From Sulfurivermis fontis (GTDB taxonomy: Bacteria > Pseudomonadota > Gammaproteobacteria > Thiohalomonadales > Thiohalomonadaceae): a stretch of 64,000 bases of DNA. The notes beneath the pieces are model-generated. The model saw only the letters and a list, made by a program, of their open reading frames with translations. It was not told the origin of the DNA and ran no database searches. This document shows, piece after piece, positions 16,510 to 23,796 of the stretch. Location: positions 1,046,501 through 1,110,500 of the forward strand of contig NZ_AP018724.1 in NCBI RefSeq assembly GCF_004001245.1, given 5' to 3'. How positions within the stretch are numbered: the first letter of the stretch is position 1; each line of letters starts with the position of its first letter. A program made the position numbers and the translations under genes.

Positions 16510-17360
16510 TGGGGGCTGCCATCGACGTGCGTCGCGCCACACCAGGCCAACCGGGCGTATCAGGGCCAGGCCGTGACGGCTCCCTGGTGCAGGTCGGAAT
16601 CGAGCAGCTCCGGCGTGGACGCTTCCAGCCGCGGCACGAGTTTCCCGCCGAAACCCTCCAGGAGCTCGCTGCATCCATCCGCGCCCAGGGCGTCGTTCAG
16701 CCGATTGTCGTCCGCCCGGTACCGGATGGAGGCTATGAGATTGTCGCGGGCGAGCGCCGCTGGCGCGCGGCCCAGATTGCGGGCCTGTGGGAGGTACCTG
16801 TCGTCATTCGCATAATCGACGATACGACGGCCGCCCTGTTCGCGCTGGCCGAGAACGTTCAGCGCGAAAACCTCAATCCCATTGACGAAGCTGAAGGCAT
16901 TGCCCGCCTGGTCGACGACCTTGGTCTGACGCACCAGGATGTGGCCGACGCCCTTGGCTACAAACGTGAGCACGTCTCGCACCTGTTGCGCATCACGCGC
17001 CTGGAACCACAGGTCAAGGCGCTGGTCGCCTCGGGATTCCTCACCTTTGGCCACGCCAAGGTTCTTGTCGGGCTTGCGAGAAACGCGCAGATCGCTATGG
17101 CGCAGACGGCGGCGGAACGAGGTTGGACCGTAAGGCGACTCGAACAACAGGTAAGAGCGCCGAGCAATGCCCATTCGCAAAAAAACCGGCGCGATCCGGA
17201 CATCGCCCGCCTGGAACGTCGCGTTGGGGAGACGGTTGGCTCGCCGACCTCGCTCGATTTTGATGAGGCATCGAAGAACGGTACGATAACGTTCAGGTTC
17301 CACAGCCACGAGGAACTTGAAGGGATACTCGCGCGTCTTGGAGTGCGCGTCGACCAGTAA
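16506..17360 (+). CDS. parB: ParB/RepB/Spo0J-family partition protein
   Basis: A 284-residue classical ParB: an N-terminal CTPase/ParB domain (LVQVGIEQLRRGRFQPR, AASIRAQGVVQPIVVRP and the catalytic-fold GERRWRAAQIAGL motif), then the LFALAENVQRENLNPIDEA box and a central helix-turn-helix (LTHQDVADALGYKREHVSH). It is distinct from the longer ICE-type ParB at 7230, so the element has two. The ATG at 16506 overlaps the topB stop (ATGA); an earlier ATG at 16482 is possible. In other bacteria such proteins bind parS and clamp onto DNA. Confidence 0.92.
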   Translation: MMGAAIDVRRATPGQPGVSGPGRDGSLVQVGIEQLRRGRFQPRHEFPAETLQELAASIRAQGVVQPIVVRPVPDGGYEIVAGERRWRAAQIAGLWEVPVVIRIIDDTTAALFALAENVQRENLNPIDEAEGIARLVDDLGLTHQDVADALGYKREHVSHLLRITRLEPQVKALVASGFLTFGHAKVLVGLARNAQIAMAQTAAERGWTVRRLEQQVRAPSNAHSQKNRRDPDIARLERRVGETVGSPTSLDFDEASKNGTITFRFHSHEELEGILARLGVRVDQ

Positions 17361-17378
17361 CACGGAGGAAGAACAACG

Positions 17379-17633
17379 ATGGGCCAATTTGGCGTACAAA
17401 CAACCATGGAGCCTGGCGAAGCCGCGGCGGTAGTTCAGATATTCGAACAGGGCGCGGGTTTCACGCTCAGTTCGACGCAGCGCACGCGTGCGCAGCAAAT
17501 CGTGCTCACGCTTACCCCGCGCGCGACCGTGGAGGATTTCATTGCAGCTGCCGAACAGCAGCCGGACCTGAACGACTTCGCGGCGGCTGTTCGTGGTTAT
17601 TTCTCTGAAGGATGTGGGTCGGAAAGCTCTTGA
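17379..17633 (+). CDS. Hypothetical ICE protein
   Basis: An 84-residue protein preceded by a clear GGAGGAAGAA ribosome-binding site. It appears all-helical with a TVEDFIAAAEQQPDLNDFAAAVRGYF C-terminal half. The family is not recognised. Its stop codon lies inside the -35 box of the promoter that drives the leader-RNA region, so it closes the partition and topB operon. Confidence 0.6.
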   Translation: MGQFGVQTTMEPGEAAAVVQIFEQGAGFTLSSTQRTRAQQIVLTLTPRATVEDFIAAAEQQPDLNDFAAAVRGYFSEGCGSESS

Positions 17634-17659
17634 CGCGCGCGCAAACGCTCGTCTATAAA
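17630..17659 (+). promoter_or_regulatory. Sigma-70 promoter for the leader-RNA region
   Basis: TTGACG (17630-17635), an 18-base spacer and TATAAA (17654-17659) form a good sigma-70 promoter. Transcription would start near 17667, ten to fifteen bases before the first hairpin of leader 1. This is the clearest promoter in the ICE front half. It may serve several of the downstream genes. Confidence 0.7.
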
Positions 17660-17677
17660 TTGCAACATTCAACCGTG

Positions 17678-17883
17678 GTCACTGCGGCACCAGTGGCACC
17701 AGCCGATGTTTCATCGGCCCCTTGAAGCCTCTCCGGATCGGGAAGAGAGGCGGACCTCCGGGTCCCGATCCTTGTTCAATACCTTCATCAACCCCATCGG
17801 GGAAACACCTTCCCCATGCGGGCGCTTATACCAAGCGTGGTGTTTTCCCCTGTTTGTTCACCTACCAGCAGAGGAGACACACC
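17678..17883 (+). promoter_or_regulatory. Structured leader 1 (modules A and B), upstream of the DUF3577 gene
   Basis: Module A: hairpins CACTG/CAGTG (17680-17695), GCCGATG/CATCGGC (17702-17718) and GCCTCT/AGAGGC (17727-17751). The loop GGATCGGG of the last pairs with CCCGATCC (17764-17771), forming a pseudoknot. Module B: stem GGGGA/TCCCC with loop AACACC (17804-17809) pairing with GGTGTT (17839-17844). The GGTGT strand can instead pair with ACACC (17879-17883) directly before the ATG. A CGCTT/AAGCG hairpin sits in the connector. Confidence 0.75.
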
Positions 17884-18519
17884 ATGAGCAACATCACTTC
17901 CAAGTATTTCGATCTCCACATCGACGGCTTCGGTTACCTGAACCGTGCCCGGGTTGTCGAACCCAAGAAGGGCGCGCCGTTTCTGGCCGTCGACATCACG
18001 GCCATTCACGGTGATTCGGAAAACCCGCAGAAGACCCGCTTCGATTGCCGCGTGAGCGGCGCCGAGGCGAAGAAGGTCATCGAGCAGTTCATGTCCCAGA
18101 TCAACGATCAGGGCCGCATGGCTGCCGACGGCACCACGGTTCGCCACAAGGTGCTGGCCGGTTTCCGACTGGGCGATCTGTACACCGACGTTTTCACCTA
18201 CGACAAGGGCGAGAAGAAGGGGACTACGGGCGTCAGCCTGAAAGCCCGCCTTCTGCGCCTGGACTGGGTGAAGGTCGACGGCAACACCGTCTACCAGGCG
18301 AAAGCCGAGACCGCCCCGGTGAACCAGGTGACCGATGCACCCGCTGCTGCGGAATCGGATACCTGCATCGCGGACGAGGACGTCGATGCGCTTCTGCCGG
18401 ATGAGGTCAGTCTGTCGAAGGACGATCCCAACTTCGAGGCCCGCAAAGCGGAGCTGAAGAACAAGGGCTACCGCTTCGATGGCAAGGCCAAGGTCTGGCG
18501 GCTGCCGAAGGCCGCCTGA
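17884..18519 (+). CDS. DUF3577 / STY4534-family ICE protein
   Basis: A 211-residue protein of the STY4534 family (DUF3577), an ICE-specific group linked by context to replication. The N-terminal domain (ITSKYFDLHIDGFGYLNRAR to VSLKARLLRLDWVKV) looks like an OB fold similar to SSB. A separate C-terminal segment (LSKDDPNFEARKAELKNKGY to GKAKVWRLP) recurs, in altered form, at the end of the DUF3275 protein downstream. The start is the ATG at 17884 with AGAGGAGA upstream. Its leader is the first of the structured RNA series. Confidence 0.82.
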   Translation: MSNITSKYFDLHIDGFGYLNRARVVEPKKGAPFLAVDITAIHGDSENPQKTRFDCRVSGAEAKKVIEQFMSQINDQGRMAADGTTVRHKVLAGFRLGDLYTDVFTYDKGEKKGTTGVSLKARLLRLDWVKVDGNTVYQAKAETAPVNQVTDAPAAAESDTCIADEDVDALLPDEVSLSKDDPNFEARKAELKNKGYRFDGKAKVWRLPKAA

Positions 18520-18797
18520 TACGTCAAACCACCGCCGGGGAGGAAACTCCCCGGCTCTTTCCAAAATGTTCGCGTGAGCATTTCGGAAAGACGATTTTTC
18601 GGTGGTGGCCACAGCCCAGAATGTGGCGCCCTTGCCGGCGATTCGCCGGTCCCTTGAAGCCTCTCCGGATCGGGAAGAGAGGCGGACCTCCGGGTCCCGA
18701 TCCTTGTTCGACATCTACTTCAACCACCCTGCCGGGGACAAGCTCACCCCGACAGGGGCGTGGCTTTCTCCGGCGTTTTTAACCAGGAGAAAACGCC
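18520..18797 (+). promoter_or_regulatory. Structured leader 2 (modules A and B), upstream of a 27-codon ORF
   Basis: The stretch begins with hairpins CCGGGGA/TCCCCGG and CTTTCC/GGAAAG. Module A (from about 18601) has GCCACA/TGTGGC, CCGGCG/CGCCGG and the GCCTCT hairpin with the GGATCGGG/CCCGATCC pseudoknot. Module B has loop AAGC (18740-18743) pairing with GCTT (18763-18766). TTTCTCC (18765-18771) can pair with GGAGAAA (18786-18792), hiding the ribosome-binding site; GGCGTTTT/AAAACGCC next to the ATG is a competing stem. Confidence 0.72.
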
Positions 18798-18881
18798 ATG
18801 TCCGCTTCTATCTTCGCTCCGAAAATGTTTGTTCTGTACTTCATGGTCGCCCAAGTGATCGCTATGGCGATCGCGGGGTAA
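18798..18881 (+). CDS. Small hydrophobic peptide, 27 residues
   Basis: The ORF starts 12 bases after the start of a GGAGAAAA ribosome-binding site and directly follows a full structured leader. It encodes a 27-residue peptide beginning MSASIFAPKMF with a hydrophobic stretch VLYFMVAQVIAMAIAG that could span a membrane. Nothing else in the 300 bases after the DUF3577 gene could be the regulated gene. The function is unknown; a small membrane peptide or leader peptide are both possible. The evidence is position and ribosome-binding site only. Confidence 0.5.
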   Translation: MSASIFAPKMFVLYFMVAQVIAMAIAG

Positions 18882-18887
18882 CCGACT

Positions 18888-18949
18888 CCCCGGCCTCTGG
18901 CCGGGGTCTCCCCCGAACGTCGTGCGCCGGCGTTCGGGGGAGACCCCGG
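18888..18949 (+). promoter_or_regulatory. Competing hairpins upstream of a 26-codon ORF
   Basis: A 19-bp perfect stem, CCGGGGTCTCCCCCGAACG (18901-18919) with its complement at 18931-18949, has an 11-base loop. The first bases of its left arm can instead pair with CCCCGGCC (18888-18895), using GGCCGGGG (18899-18906). The two structures exclude each other, as in attenuators. The hairpin ends about 20 bases before the ribosome-binding site of the next small ORF; no U-run follows. Confidence 0.55.
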
Positions 18950-18981
18950 TCTTACACACGAGCCCTGAGGAGGAGACGACC

Positions 18982-19062
18982 ATGAGCACTGAAGGCATTG
19001 AGGTTATCGAGTTGGAGGTCGAGGAGATCATCCTCGCCAGCGACGATTCGAGCGAAGAGTAA
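18982..19062 (+). CDS. Small acidic peptide, 26 residues
   Basis: An ATG with a strong GAGGAGGAGACG ribosome-binding site starts a 26-residue ORF of very acidic composition (EVIELEVEEIILASDDSSEE after the first residues). Acidic mini-proteins of this size in mobile DNA are sometimes DNA mimics or precursor peptides, but this is speculation. It lies between a strong hairpin and the next structured leader. The good ribosome-binding site and the lack of any other gene in the gap support it. Confidence 0.5.
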   Translation: MSTEGIEVIELEVEEIILASDDSSEE

Positions 19063-19065
19063 ACG

Positions 19066-19377
19066 GGACGCCGCCATGCGCGGCGTCTCTCCAGAGGACC
19101 GGGCGCCGGCCCTGCGGAGAGATCAGTTTCCACCGTAGCCACTGCGGTTCAGTGGCACCCTGCCGGCTTGCGCCGGCGCCAGGCAAGCGCCTTCGGATCG
19201 GGAAGAGGCGCAGACCTTCGGGTCTCGGTCCTTGTTCAATATCGGCTTCAACATGGATATGCAGAAGCGCGGATTCATTTCTGTGTTTTTGTTTGTCCTG
19301 CCTTCCAACCCCGCCGGGGCGTTCTCGCCTCGGGCGAGGACTCCCTTGGTGCAATTTAGCCAAGAGGAGCAATAGAC
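19066..19377 (+). promoter_or_regulatory. Structured leader 3 (modules A and B), upstream of the DUF3275 gene
   Basis: Hairpins GACGCCGC/GCGGCGTC and CTCTCC/GGAGAG come first. Module A (from about 19139) has CCACTG/CAGTGG, GCCGGC/GCCGGC and the GCGCCT/AGGCGC hairpin with a GGATCG/CGGTCC pseudoknot. Module B has loop GTTCTC (19321-19326) pairing with GAGGAC (19336-19341). The following CTCC and CTTGG can pair with CCAAG and GGAG (19360-19369), which contains the ribosome-binding site. Confidence 0.72.
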
Positions 19378-19863
19378 ATGATCAAGCTATCAGGTTCTGT
19401 GCAGATCAGATCCATCACCGGTCGTAACGGCCCTTTCAATGTCGGGCGTCTCAATACCGAGATCGGCGAATTCGCCGTGAAGCGCGGCATTGAGGAGTTC
19501 GATGCCGGCGTGTATTCGGGAGAATTCACTATCTCCCGCATCTACCCGGCCTCCTTCGTCATCGGCGGGCGTTCCATCGTCGAGGTCAGGGCCGATGTCG
19601 AGGCCATCGCGCTTGTCGATGTCGATACCACGTCCGACGACGAGCCTGTAGCCGCTCCCGTCGAACCCGAGCCGGAGCCGGAAACCGCCGCGGCATTGCC
19701 TGATGAGGATGCTGAGTTGTTTGGCGAGATCTGGCCGCTCGGTGACAAGGTAAAACTCGACCCGACGGTTGACCGCTCTCTTCTTCGCAAACAGGCCACT
19801 CGCCTGAAGGAATTGGGATACCAGTTCCAGCCGGTTGGCAGGCTGTTCCAGAAGGGGGCGTAA
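19378..19863 (+). CDS. DUF3275-family protein
   Basis: A 161-residue ICE protein. The first 85 residues match DUF3275: IKLSGSVQIRSITGRNGPFN, VGRLNTEIGEFAVK, then FTISRIYPASFVIGGRSIVEVRA. A Pro/Glu linker follows, then a C-terminal piece (LFGEIWPLGDKVKLDP to LRKQATRLKELGYQFQPVGR) that resembles the tail of the DUF3577 protein, so the two may share a small protein-interaction module. The biochemical function is unknown. It has a GAGGAGC ribosome-binding site inside the leader hairpin. Confidence 0.8.
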   Translation: MIKLSGSVQIRSITGRNGPFNVGRLNTEIGEFAVKRGIEEFDAGVYSGEFTISRIYPASFVIGGRSIVEVRADVEAIALVDVDTTSDDEPVAAPVEPEPEPETAAALPDEDAELFGEIWPLGDKVKLDPTVDRSLLRKQATRLKELGYQFQPVGRLFQKGA

Positions 19864-19867
19864 GGAC

Positions 19868-20074
19868 ATGGCTGTGAAACGTGATGCACTGGCAATCGCA
19901 CGCGAGATATTCGGCCGGTCCTTCCCTGATGGCGCAACGTCATTTGCAACGGAAGGACGGATCGCGACATTCGTGGTCGGGCCCGGCCGGCTGATCGATG
20001 TGCCGTTCAACGACGATCAGGCGGATGCGCTGCGCGCTCACAACATGATCGGTCCCTGGGGCACTTTCTTCTAA
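19868..20074 (+). CDS. Small hypothetical ICE protein
   Basis: A 68-residue protein starting four bases after the DUF3275 stop, so co-translated with it. The sequence has one helix (ALAIAREIFGRSF) and several short strands (RIATFVVGPGRLIDVPF). No family is recognised. Coupling with the DUF3275 gene under one leader is the only context. Confidence 0.55.
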   Translation: MAVKRDALAIAREIFGRSFPDGATSFATEGRIATFVVGPGRLIDVPFNDDQADALRAHNMIGPWGTFF

Positions 20075-20084
20075 CCAAACGTCC

Positions 20085-20337
20085 GCCCCTCCGGGGGCGG
20101 GCCTTTCCCGAGGGCCTGCGGTGCGGGCCTTGCGAAAAAGCGGTTTTACACCGTGGCCACTGCGGTTCAGTGGCACCCTGCCGGCTCGCGCCGGCGCCAG
20201 GCAAGCGCCTTCGGATCGGGAAGAGGCGCAGACCTTCGGGTCTCGGTCCTTGTTCAACAACGTCGTCAACCCTGCCGGGGATACACCTTTCCCCGCAGGG
20301 GCGTGGTGTGCCTCCGGCGCAACTATGGAGGGCCACC
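20085..20337 (+). promoter_or_regulatory. Structured leader 4 (modules A and B), upstream of a 50-codon gene
   Basis: CCGCCCC/GGGGGCGG and GCCTTTCC-type hairpins precede module A (from about 20158), which has the CCACTG, GCCGG and GCGCCT stems with the GGATCG/CGGTCC pseudoknot. In module B, loop ACACC (20283-20287) pairs with GGTGT (20305-20309). GGTG together with CCTCC (20311-20315) can instead pair with GGAGG (20327-20331) and CACC (20334-20337), covering both the ribosome-binding site and the base before ATG. Confidence 0.77.
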
Positions 20338-20490
20338 ATGCCAATCGAGGACTTCAGACGTATTCCCTTATCTGCCTTACGTCGCGTTGGAATGACGTTG
20401 TACGTCGCCAGATTCGCGGGACACAGATATCGACTCAATATCGCACGGGACGGCTCAGTACGGCTGCTCTCGATCAAATCACTTCACTGA
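20338..20490 (+). CDS. Small basic hypothetical protein
   Basis: A 50-residue Arg-rich protein (RRIPLSALRRVGMTLYVARF and a second strand pair HRYRLNIARDGSVRLLSI). The beta-hairpin pattern and basic charge would suit nucleic-acid binding. Its ribosome-binding site (GGAGG) lies inside the leader-4 hairpin. The next gene starts 11 bases after its stop. Confidence 0.5.
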   Translation: MPIEDFRRIPLSALRRVGMTLYVARFAGHRYRLNIARDGSVRLLSIKSLH

Positions 20491-20501
20491 GGAAGCTGAT
20501 C

Positions 20502-20699
20502 ATGGCGGACACTGAACCAGTCGTCATCACGGTGGAGCTGACCGATCAGGAGGCCTGGGATTTCGCGCAATTTCTCAAGCGCGTTGGTCACAGCGACTAC
20601 CTGGTGAATGCGGAAAACAGCGAGCAGGCGTACCGCATGCTGTTTGCCGGCGAGAAGGTGCGTGCTGCTTTAGCGGACGTCGGTTACGCACCAAGGTAA
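20502..20699 (+). CDS. Small hypothetical ICE protein
   Basis: A 65-residue protein with VVITVELTDQEAWDFAQFLKR and a C-terminal helix ending DVGYAPR. Small proteins of this form are frequent in ICE accessory operons; no activity is known. It has a GAGGAAGCTG ribosome-binding site and shares a transcript with the preceding 50-codon gene. Confidence 0.6.
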   Translation: MADTEPVVITVELTDQEAWDFAQFLKRVGHSDYLVNAENSEQAYRMLFAGEKVRAALADVGYAPR

Positions 20700-20710
20700 G
20701 CATCTACGTT

Positions 20711-20785
20711 GAACCAATAACCCGCCGGGTGCACACCTGCCCCGTCGGGGCGTGGTGCGCCCCGGCTTCTAGCGGAGGCAGCACC
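20711..20785 (+). promoter_or_regulatory. Structured leader 5 (module B only)
   Basis: A stem with loop CACC (20734-20737) can pair with GGTG (20754-20757). The strand GGTGC (20754-20758) can alternatively pair with GCACC (20781-20785) directly before the ATG at 20786. Module A is absent from this copy. Confidence 0.68.
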
Positions 20786-21394
20786 ATGCTTGAACTACCA
20801 GAGGTACCCGGCATCTTTTGCGATGCCCACCTTGTCGACGAAACCGGGCTTCGGTTCCTTTCCGTCTGGGGGAGGGACACGGCGATTCAGGAGTTCCTGG
20901 CCCGCCTGTCTCTCCCGGAGCGCGACGGCGGCATTCGGTCATTCTGGATCGGAACGTCCGGCCTGGAAGGCGCGCGCTTTGTTCCGTCGGTGGACTCGGA
21001 ACGGTTGATACGTCTGACCGCACGCCGCACCGGATCGGTATTCGGCGAATTGATCCACCTGTGGCTCTACGACCGCCTCGCGGTTGACCCCGACCGTTCC
21101 AACGGACGCGCGCTGCTGTTGCATCACAGCGAAGCGAACGATCTGACTGGCGCGTTGTGGGAGCTGCTCAAGCAAACCCTATGGGTGCCCGTGCTCGATC
21201 ATTGGCGCGATCTGCTGCTGGACCATCTGGATGAGCTCGGCTGTCTGACCCGTCTGGATGGATTCCGTGTCGGTGCGTTTGCGATCGACCTGTCCAACCG
21301 TGAGCGCATCGAACAGGAGGTTTCGTTCCTGGTTAGGAGAGGGCAGCTTCAGATCGACAGTAAATGCGACGTCACGGCCCTGCAAGCGGCTTGA
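20786..21394 (+). CDS. Hypothetical ICE protein
   Basis: A 202-residue protein of unknown function beginning MLELPEVPGIFCDAH. The N-terminal half looks beta-rich (LRFLSVWGRDTAIQEFLARL, GIRSFWIGTSGLEGARFV). The C-terminal half is helical (LWELLKQTLWVPVLDHW, then LDELGCLTRLDGFRVGAFAI) and reads like a protein-protein domain. No catalytic motif is visible. It stands alone behind leader 5, so it is probably controlled individually. Confidence 0.65.
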   Translation: MLELPEVPGIFCDAHLVDETGLRFLSVWGRDTAIQEFLARLSLPERDGGIRSFWIGTSGLEGARFVPSVDSERLIRLTARRTGSVFGELIHLWLYDRLAVDPDRSNGRALLLHHSEANDLTGALWELLKQTLWVPVLDHWRDLLLDHLDELGCLTRLDGFRVGAFAIDLSNRERIEQEVSFLVRRGQLQIDSKCDVTALQAA

Positions 21395-21406
21395 ACTCGC
21401 ATACCC

Positions 21407-21660
21407 CGCCCCTCTCCGGGGGCGGGCCTTTCCCGAAGGCCTGCTGTGCGGGCCTTGTGGAAAGGCGGTTTTACACCGTGGCCACTGCGGTTCAGTGGCA
21501 CCAGCCGATGTTTCATCGGCCCCTTGAAGCCTCTCCGGATCGGGAAGAGAGGCGGACCTCCGGGTCCCGATCCCTGTTCGACGTCAACCTCAACATCCCA
21601 TCCGGGGAAGCACCTTTCCCCGGCGGGGCATGGTGTTCCCGGTTCAACCAGGAGAACACC
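21407..21660 (+). promoter_or_regulatory. Structured leader 6 (modules A and B)
   Basis: Module A (from about 21480) has CCACTG/CAGTGG, GCCGATG/CATCGGC and the GCCTCT hairpin with GGATCGGG/CCCGATCC. In module B, loop AGCACC (21609-21614) pairs with GGTGTT (21632-21637), one G-U pair. The same strand, GGTGTTC (21632-21638), is perfectly complementary to GAACACC (21654-21660), which ends at the base before the ATG. The two pairings exclude each other. Confidence 0.77.
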
Positions 21661-21864
21661 ATGGATAAAGAAACCATCAAGGCATTTATCGCCTGGCTCG
21701 AAGCCGCTACCGAGGAAGAGATTCTTCAGCGGCGCGAACAGGCCTTGAATGCACGCGTTTCCACGCGCGAGGGGAAATCCGACGTCAAGCTGGCTCTTCG
21801 TCTGATTGACGAGGAGTTGATTGCGCGCCTCGATTTGAAGCGTGTGAAGACTGGCAAAGGCTGA
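21661..21864 (+). CDS. Small helical hypothetical protein
   Basis: A 67-residue, almost entirely helical charged protein (KETIKAFIAWLEAATEEEIL, then VKLALRLIDEELIARLDLK). The function is unknown. It is the only gene behind leader 6. The following 158 bases on this strand hold nothing I can support; a minus-strand frame there is doubtful. Confidence 0.55.
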   Translation: MDKETIKAFIAWLEAATEEEILQRREQALNARVSTREGKSDVKLALRLIDEELIARLDLKRVKTGKG

Positions 21865-22022
21865 GACTGGCTTTGCCTGAGAGGCGCTTGTTGATGCGGT
21901 CGAATGTTTCAGTCTCACCTGTGAACAAGGCTCTGACGAGCTCTTGTTCCAGAAGACCCCGTTCACCGCGGATCACTTTCAGCTTTTCCATGTCGCGAGC
22001 GTAGTGCGTCAGCGGCATCGAA

Positions 22023-22089
22023 TCAACCCTGCCGGGTACGGTGTACCCCGGCAGGGGGCACTTCCGGCTTCATTCTGTGGAGGTGTCCT
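22023..22089 (+). promoter_or_regulatory. Structured leader 7 (module B), upstream of radC
   Basis: Stem CCCTGCCGGG / CCCGGCAGGG holds a loop GGTG (22040-22043) that pairs with CACT (22059-22062). CACTTCC (22059-22065) can pair with GGAGGTG (22079-22085), the ribosome-binding site of radC. Compared with the other copies the purine-rich and pyrimidine-rich strands have swapped places, yet both pairings are kept, which argues for selection on structure. Confidence 0.77.
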
Positions 22090-22569
22090 ATGACTCAGCA
22101 AATTTCGATCATCGAGCTGTCCGACGATGATGTGATCAAATATGCCTGTACTGTTCTGGAGCAACGCCTGGCGTATCGCACCGATCCGGAGAACGTAATT
22201 CTTACCTCTCCCGACGCCTCCAGGCGCTATCTGATGCTGAAGCTCGGCGATCGGGAGCAGGAGGTGTTCGCGGTGATGTTCCTCGACAACCGCCACCGGT
22301 TGATCAAATACGAGGAACTGTTCTACGGAACGATAGACGGCGCTTCGGTACACCCGCGGGAGGTGGTAAAAGCTGCGCTACGTCACAATGCAGCCGCGCT
22401 GATCATCGCGCACAACCATCCTTCGGGCGTGCCGGAACCGTCGCGGGCGGACGAATCGATAACCCGTCGCCTGAAAGAGGCCTTGGCCTTTGTCGATATC
22501 CGCGTCCTCGACCACATTGTGGTCGGCGGCACGGAGGTCACGAGCTTCGCAGAACGCGGGCTCATTTAA
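22090..22569 (+). CDS. radC: RadC-like JAB-domain protein
   Basis: A 159-residue RadC-family protein. The JAMM metal site is clear in the C-terminal half: [20 protein letters not shown] with a downstream Asp in [11 protein letters not shown], followed by [11 protein letters not shown]-type closure. ICE and phage RadC copies are short (no helix-hairpin-helix N-terminus), as here. The activity is not settled; the fold is that of metal-dependent isopeptidases, and the old link to DNA repair is doubtful. It is controlled by a module-B leader and stands before the DUF6094 gene. Confidence 0.88.
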   Translation: MTQQISIIELSDDDVIKYACTVLEQRLAYRTDPENVILTSPDASRRYLMLKLGDREQEVFAVMFLDNRHRLIKYEELFYGTIDGASVHPREVVKAALRHNAAALIIAHNHPSGVPEPSRADESITRRLKEALAFVDIRVLDHIVVGGTEVTSFAERGLI

Positions 22570-22583
22570 CCAACGGCCGTTCA

Positions 22584-22673
22584 TACCGGCCAGTCCCGCA
22601 GGGGAGACAAGCGCTCCCCGCGGGCGCTTCGTCTTCCTTGGTTCATTTCTCAACATCAACCAAGGAGGCAAAG
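22584..22673 (+). promoter_or_regulatory. Structured leader 8 (module B), upstream of the DUF6094 gene
   Basis: Stem CCCGC/GCGGG and GGGGA/TCCCC hold loop AAGCGC (22609-22614), perfectly complementary to GCGCTT (22624-22629). Next, CTTCCTTGGTT (22633-22643) pairs over 11 bp with AACCAAGGAGG (22658-22668), which contains the ribosome-binding site. Both stems differ in sequence from the other leaders but keep the same plan. Confidence 0.77.
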
Positions 22674-23789
22674 ATGGCTCTCATGTTCCAGCGCCTTGCG
22701 CGCAATTTCATAAAGAACGGGTATTTCCCGACTGACGAGGACACCACGGCGCGCATTCTGGCCGCAGTGGCTCCCTCGGACCGGCCGATGCGGATTCTCG
22801 ACCCGTGCTGCGGCGAGGGCGTGGCGCTTGCGGAAGCGGCCCATCACCTCGAGGCGTTCGGGAAGGGGAACCTGGAAGCCTTTGGCGTGGAGTACAACGA
22901 GGAACGGGCCTACCACGCCAAGACGCTTCTTGCCCGGTGTATCCACGCCGATCTGATGGACGCGGTCATCCAGCCGCGATCCTTCGGCCTGCTCTGGCTC
23001 AATCCTCCCTATGGCGATCTGGTCGCCGATCAGGCCGCGGCTTCCGCCGCGAAGTGGAAGGGGAGGAAGCGGCTGGAAAAGCTGTTCTACGAGCGGACTA
23101 TCGGAACGCTTCAATTCGGCGGGGTACTGGTGTTGATCGTTCCGCACTACGCCCTCGATCGGGAGTTTGCCACATGGATTGCCAGGCATTGTTCATCGGT
23201 GCAGGTCTTCCGCGCATCTACCGATCAGTTCAAGCAGGTGGTGGTGTTCGGCGTGCGCAAACCTGTGTCCGATGGCATGGACCTGGAGGCGCGCGAACTG
23301 CTGGCGGCCGTCGGCGCCGGCGATCGGGAGGCTCCCGCATTACCTGATGCCTGGGACGGCCCGCTCTACGTCGTTCCGCCGGCGCCGCAAGGTGAACCGA
23401 AGTTCTTCACCATGCGGATCGACCCTCGTCAGCTGGGCGAGGAAACGCGAATCGCCGGGCCGACGCTGTGGGACCGCTTCGTCACAACATTTCAGTCGCG
23501 TGCGCGGGAACACCGCCGGCCGCTGAGGTCGTTGTCACGGTGGCACTTGGCGTTGGCCTTGTCGGCCGGGCAGATCTCCGGTGCGGTCCGTTCCAACGAC
23601 GGGAGGACTCTGCTGGTGCGTGGCGACACCCACAAGGAGAAGGACGTCAGGATAGAGCACGAGGTCAACGAGCGGACCGGGGATGTGCGGGAAACCCGCA
23701 TCCACCTTGATCGGTTCGTCCCGGTGATCCGCGCCATCGACTTCACGCCTGGCAGTGCGACGTTCGGCGATGTGCTGACGATACGGTAA
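22674..23789 (+). CDS. DUF6094 methyltransferase-fold protein
   Basis: A 371-residue protein with a class I SAM-dependent methyltransferase domain: RILDPCCGEGVALAEAA (motif I) and LLWLNPPYGD (motif IV, N6-adenine type), then ERTIGTLQFGGVLVLIVPHY. The C-terminal 170 residues belong to the DUF6094 family and are not typical of restriction methylases. In ICEs this gene regularly pairs with a large SNF2-like helicase, as here two genes downstream. It could modify ICE DNA against restriction or mark it for the helicase; no specificity domain is seen. Confidence 0.82.
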   Translation: MALMFQRLARNFIKNGYFPTDEDTTARILAAVAPSDRPMRILDPCCGEGVALAEAAHHLEAFGKGNLEAFGVEYNEERAYHAKTLLARCIHADLMDAVIQPRSFGLLWLNPPYGDLVADQAAASAAKWKGRKRLEKLFYERTIGTLQFGGVLVLIVPHYALDREFATWIARHCSSVQVFRASTDQFKQVVVFGVRKPVSDGMDLEARELLAAVGAGDREAPALPDAWDGPLYVVPPAPQGEPKFFTMRIDPRQLGEETRIAGPTLWDRFVTTFQSRAREHRRPLRSLSRWHLALALSAGQISGAVRSNDGRTLLVRGDTHKEKDVRIEHEVNERTGDVRETRIHLDRFVPVIRAIDFTPGSATFGDVLTIR

Positions 23790-23796
23790 GGAGGGC

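Noticed and set aside
18901-18949. The 19-bp hairpin as a Rho-independent terminator
   Set aside because: No U-run follows; the next bases are GC-rich and lead into a ribosome-binding site.
21785-22018. A 77-codon minus-strand ORF between leader 6's gene and radC
   Set aside because: It overlaps the end of the + strand gene, has no ribosome-binding site and no known relatives in memory; the first 50 residues look somewhat protein-like, so it is left open.
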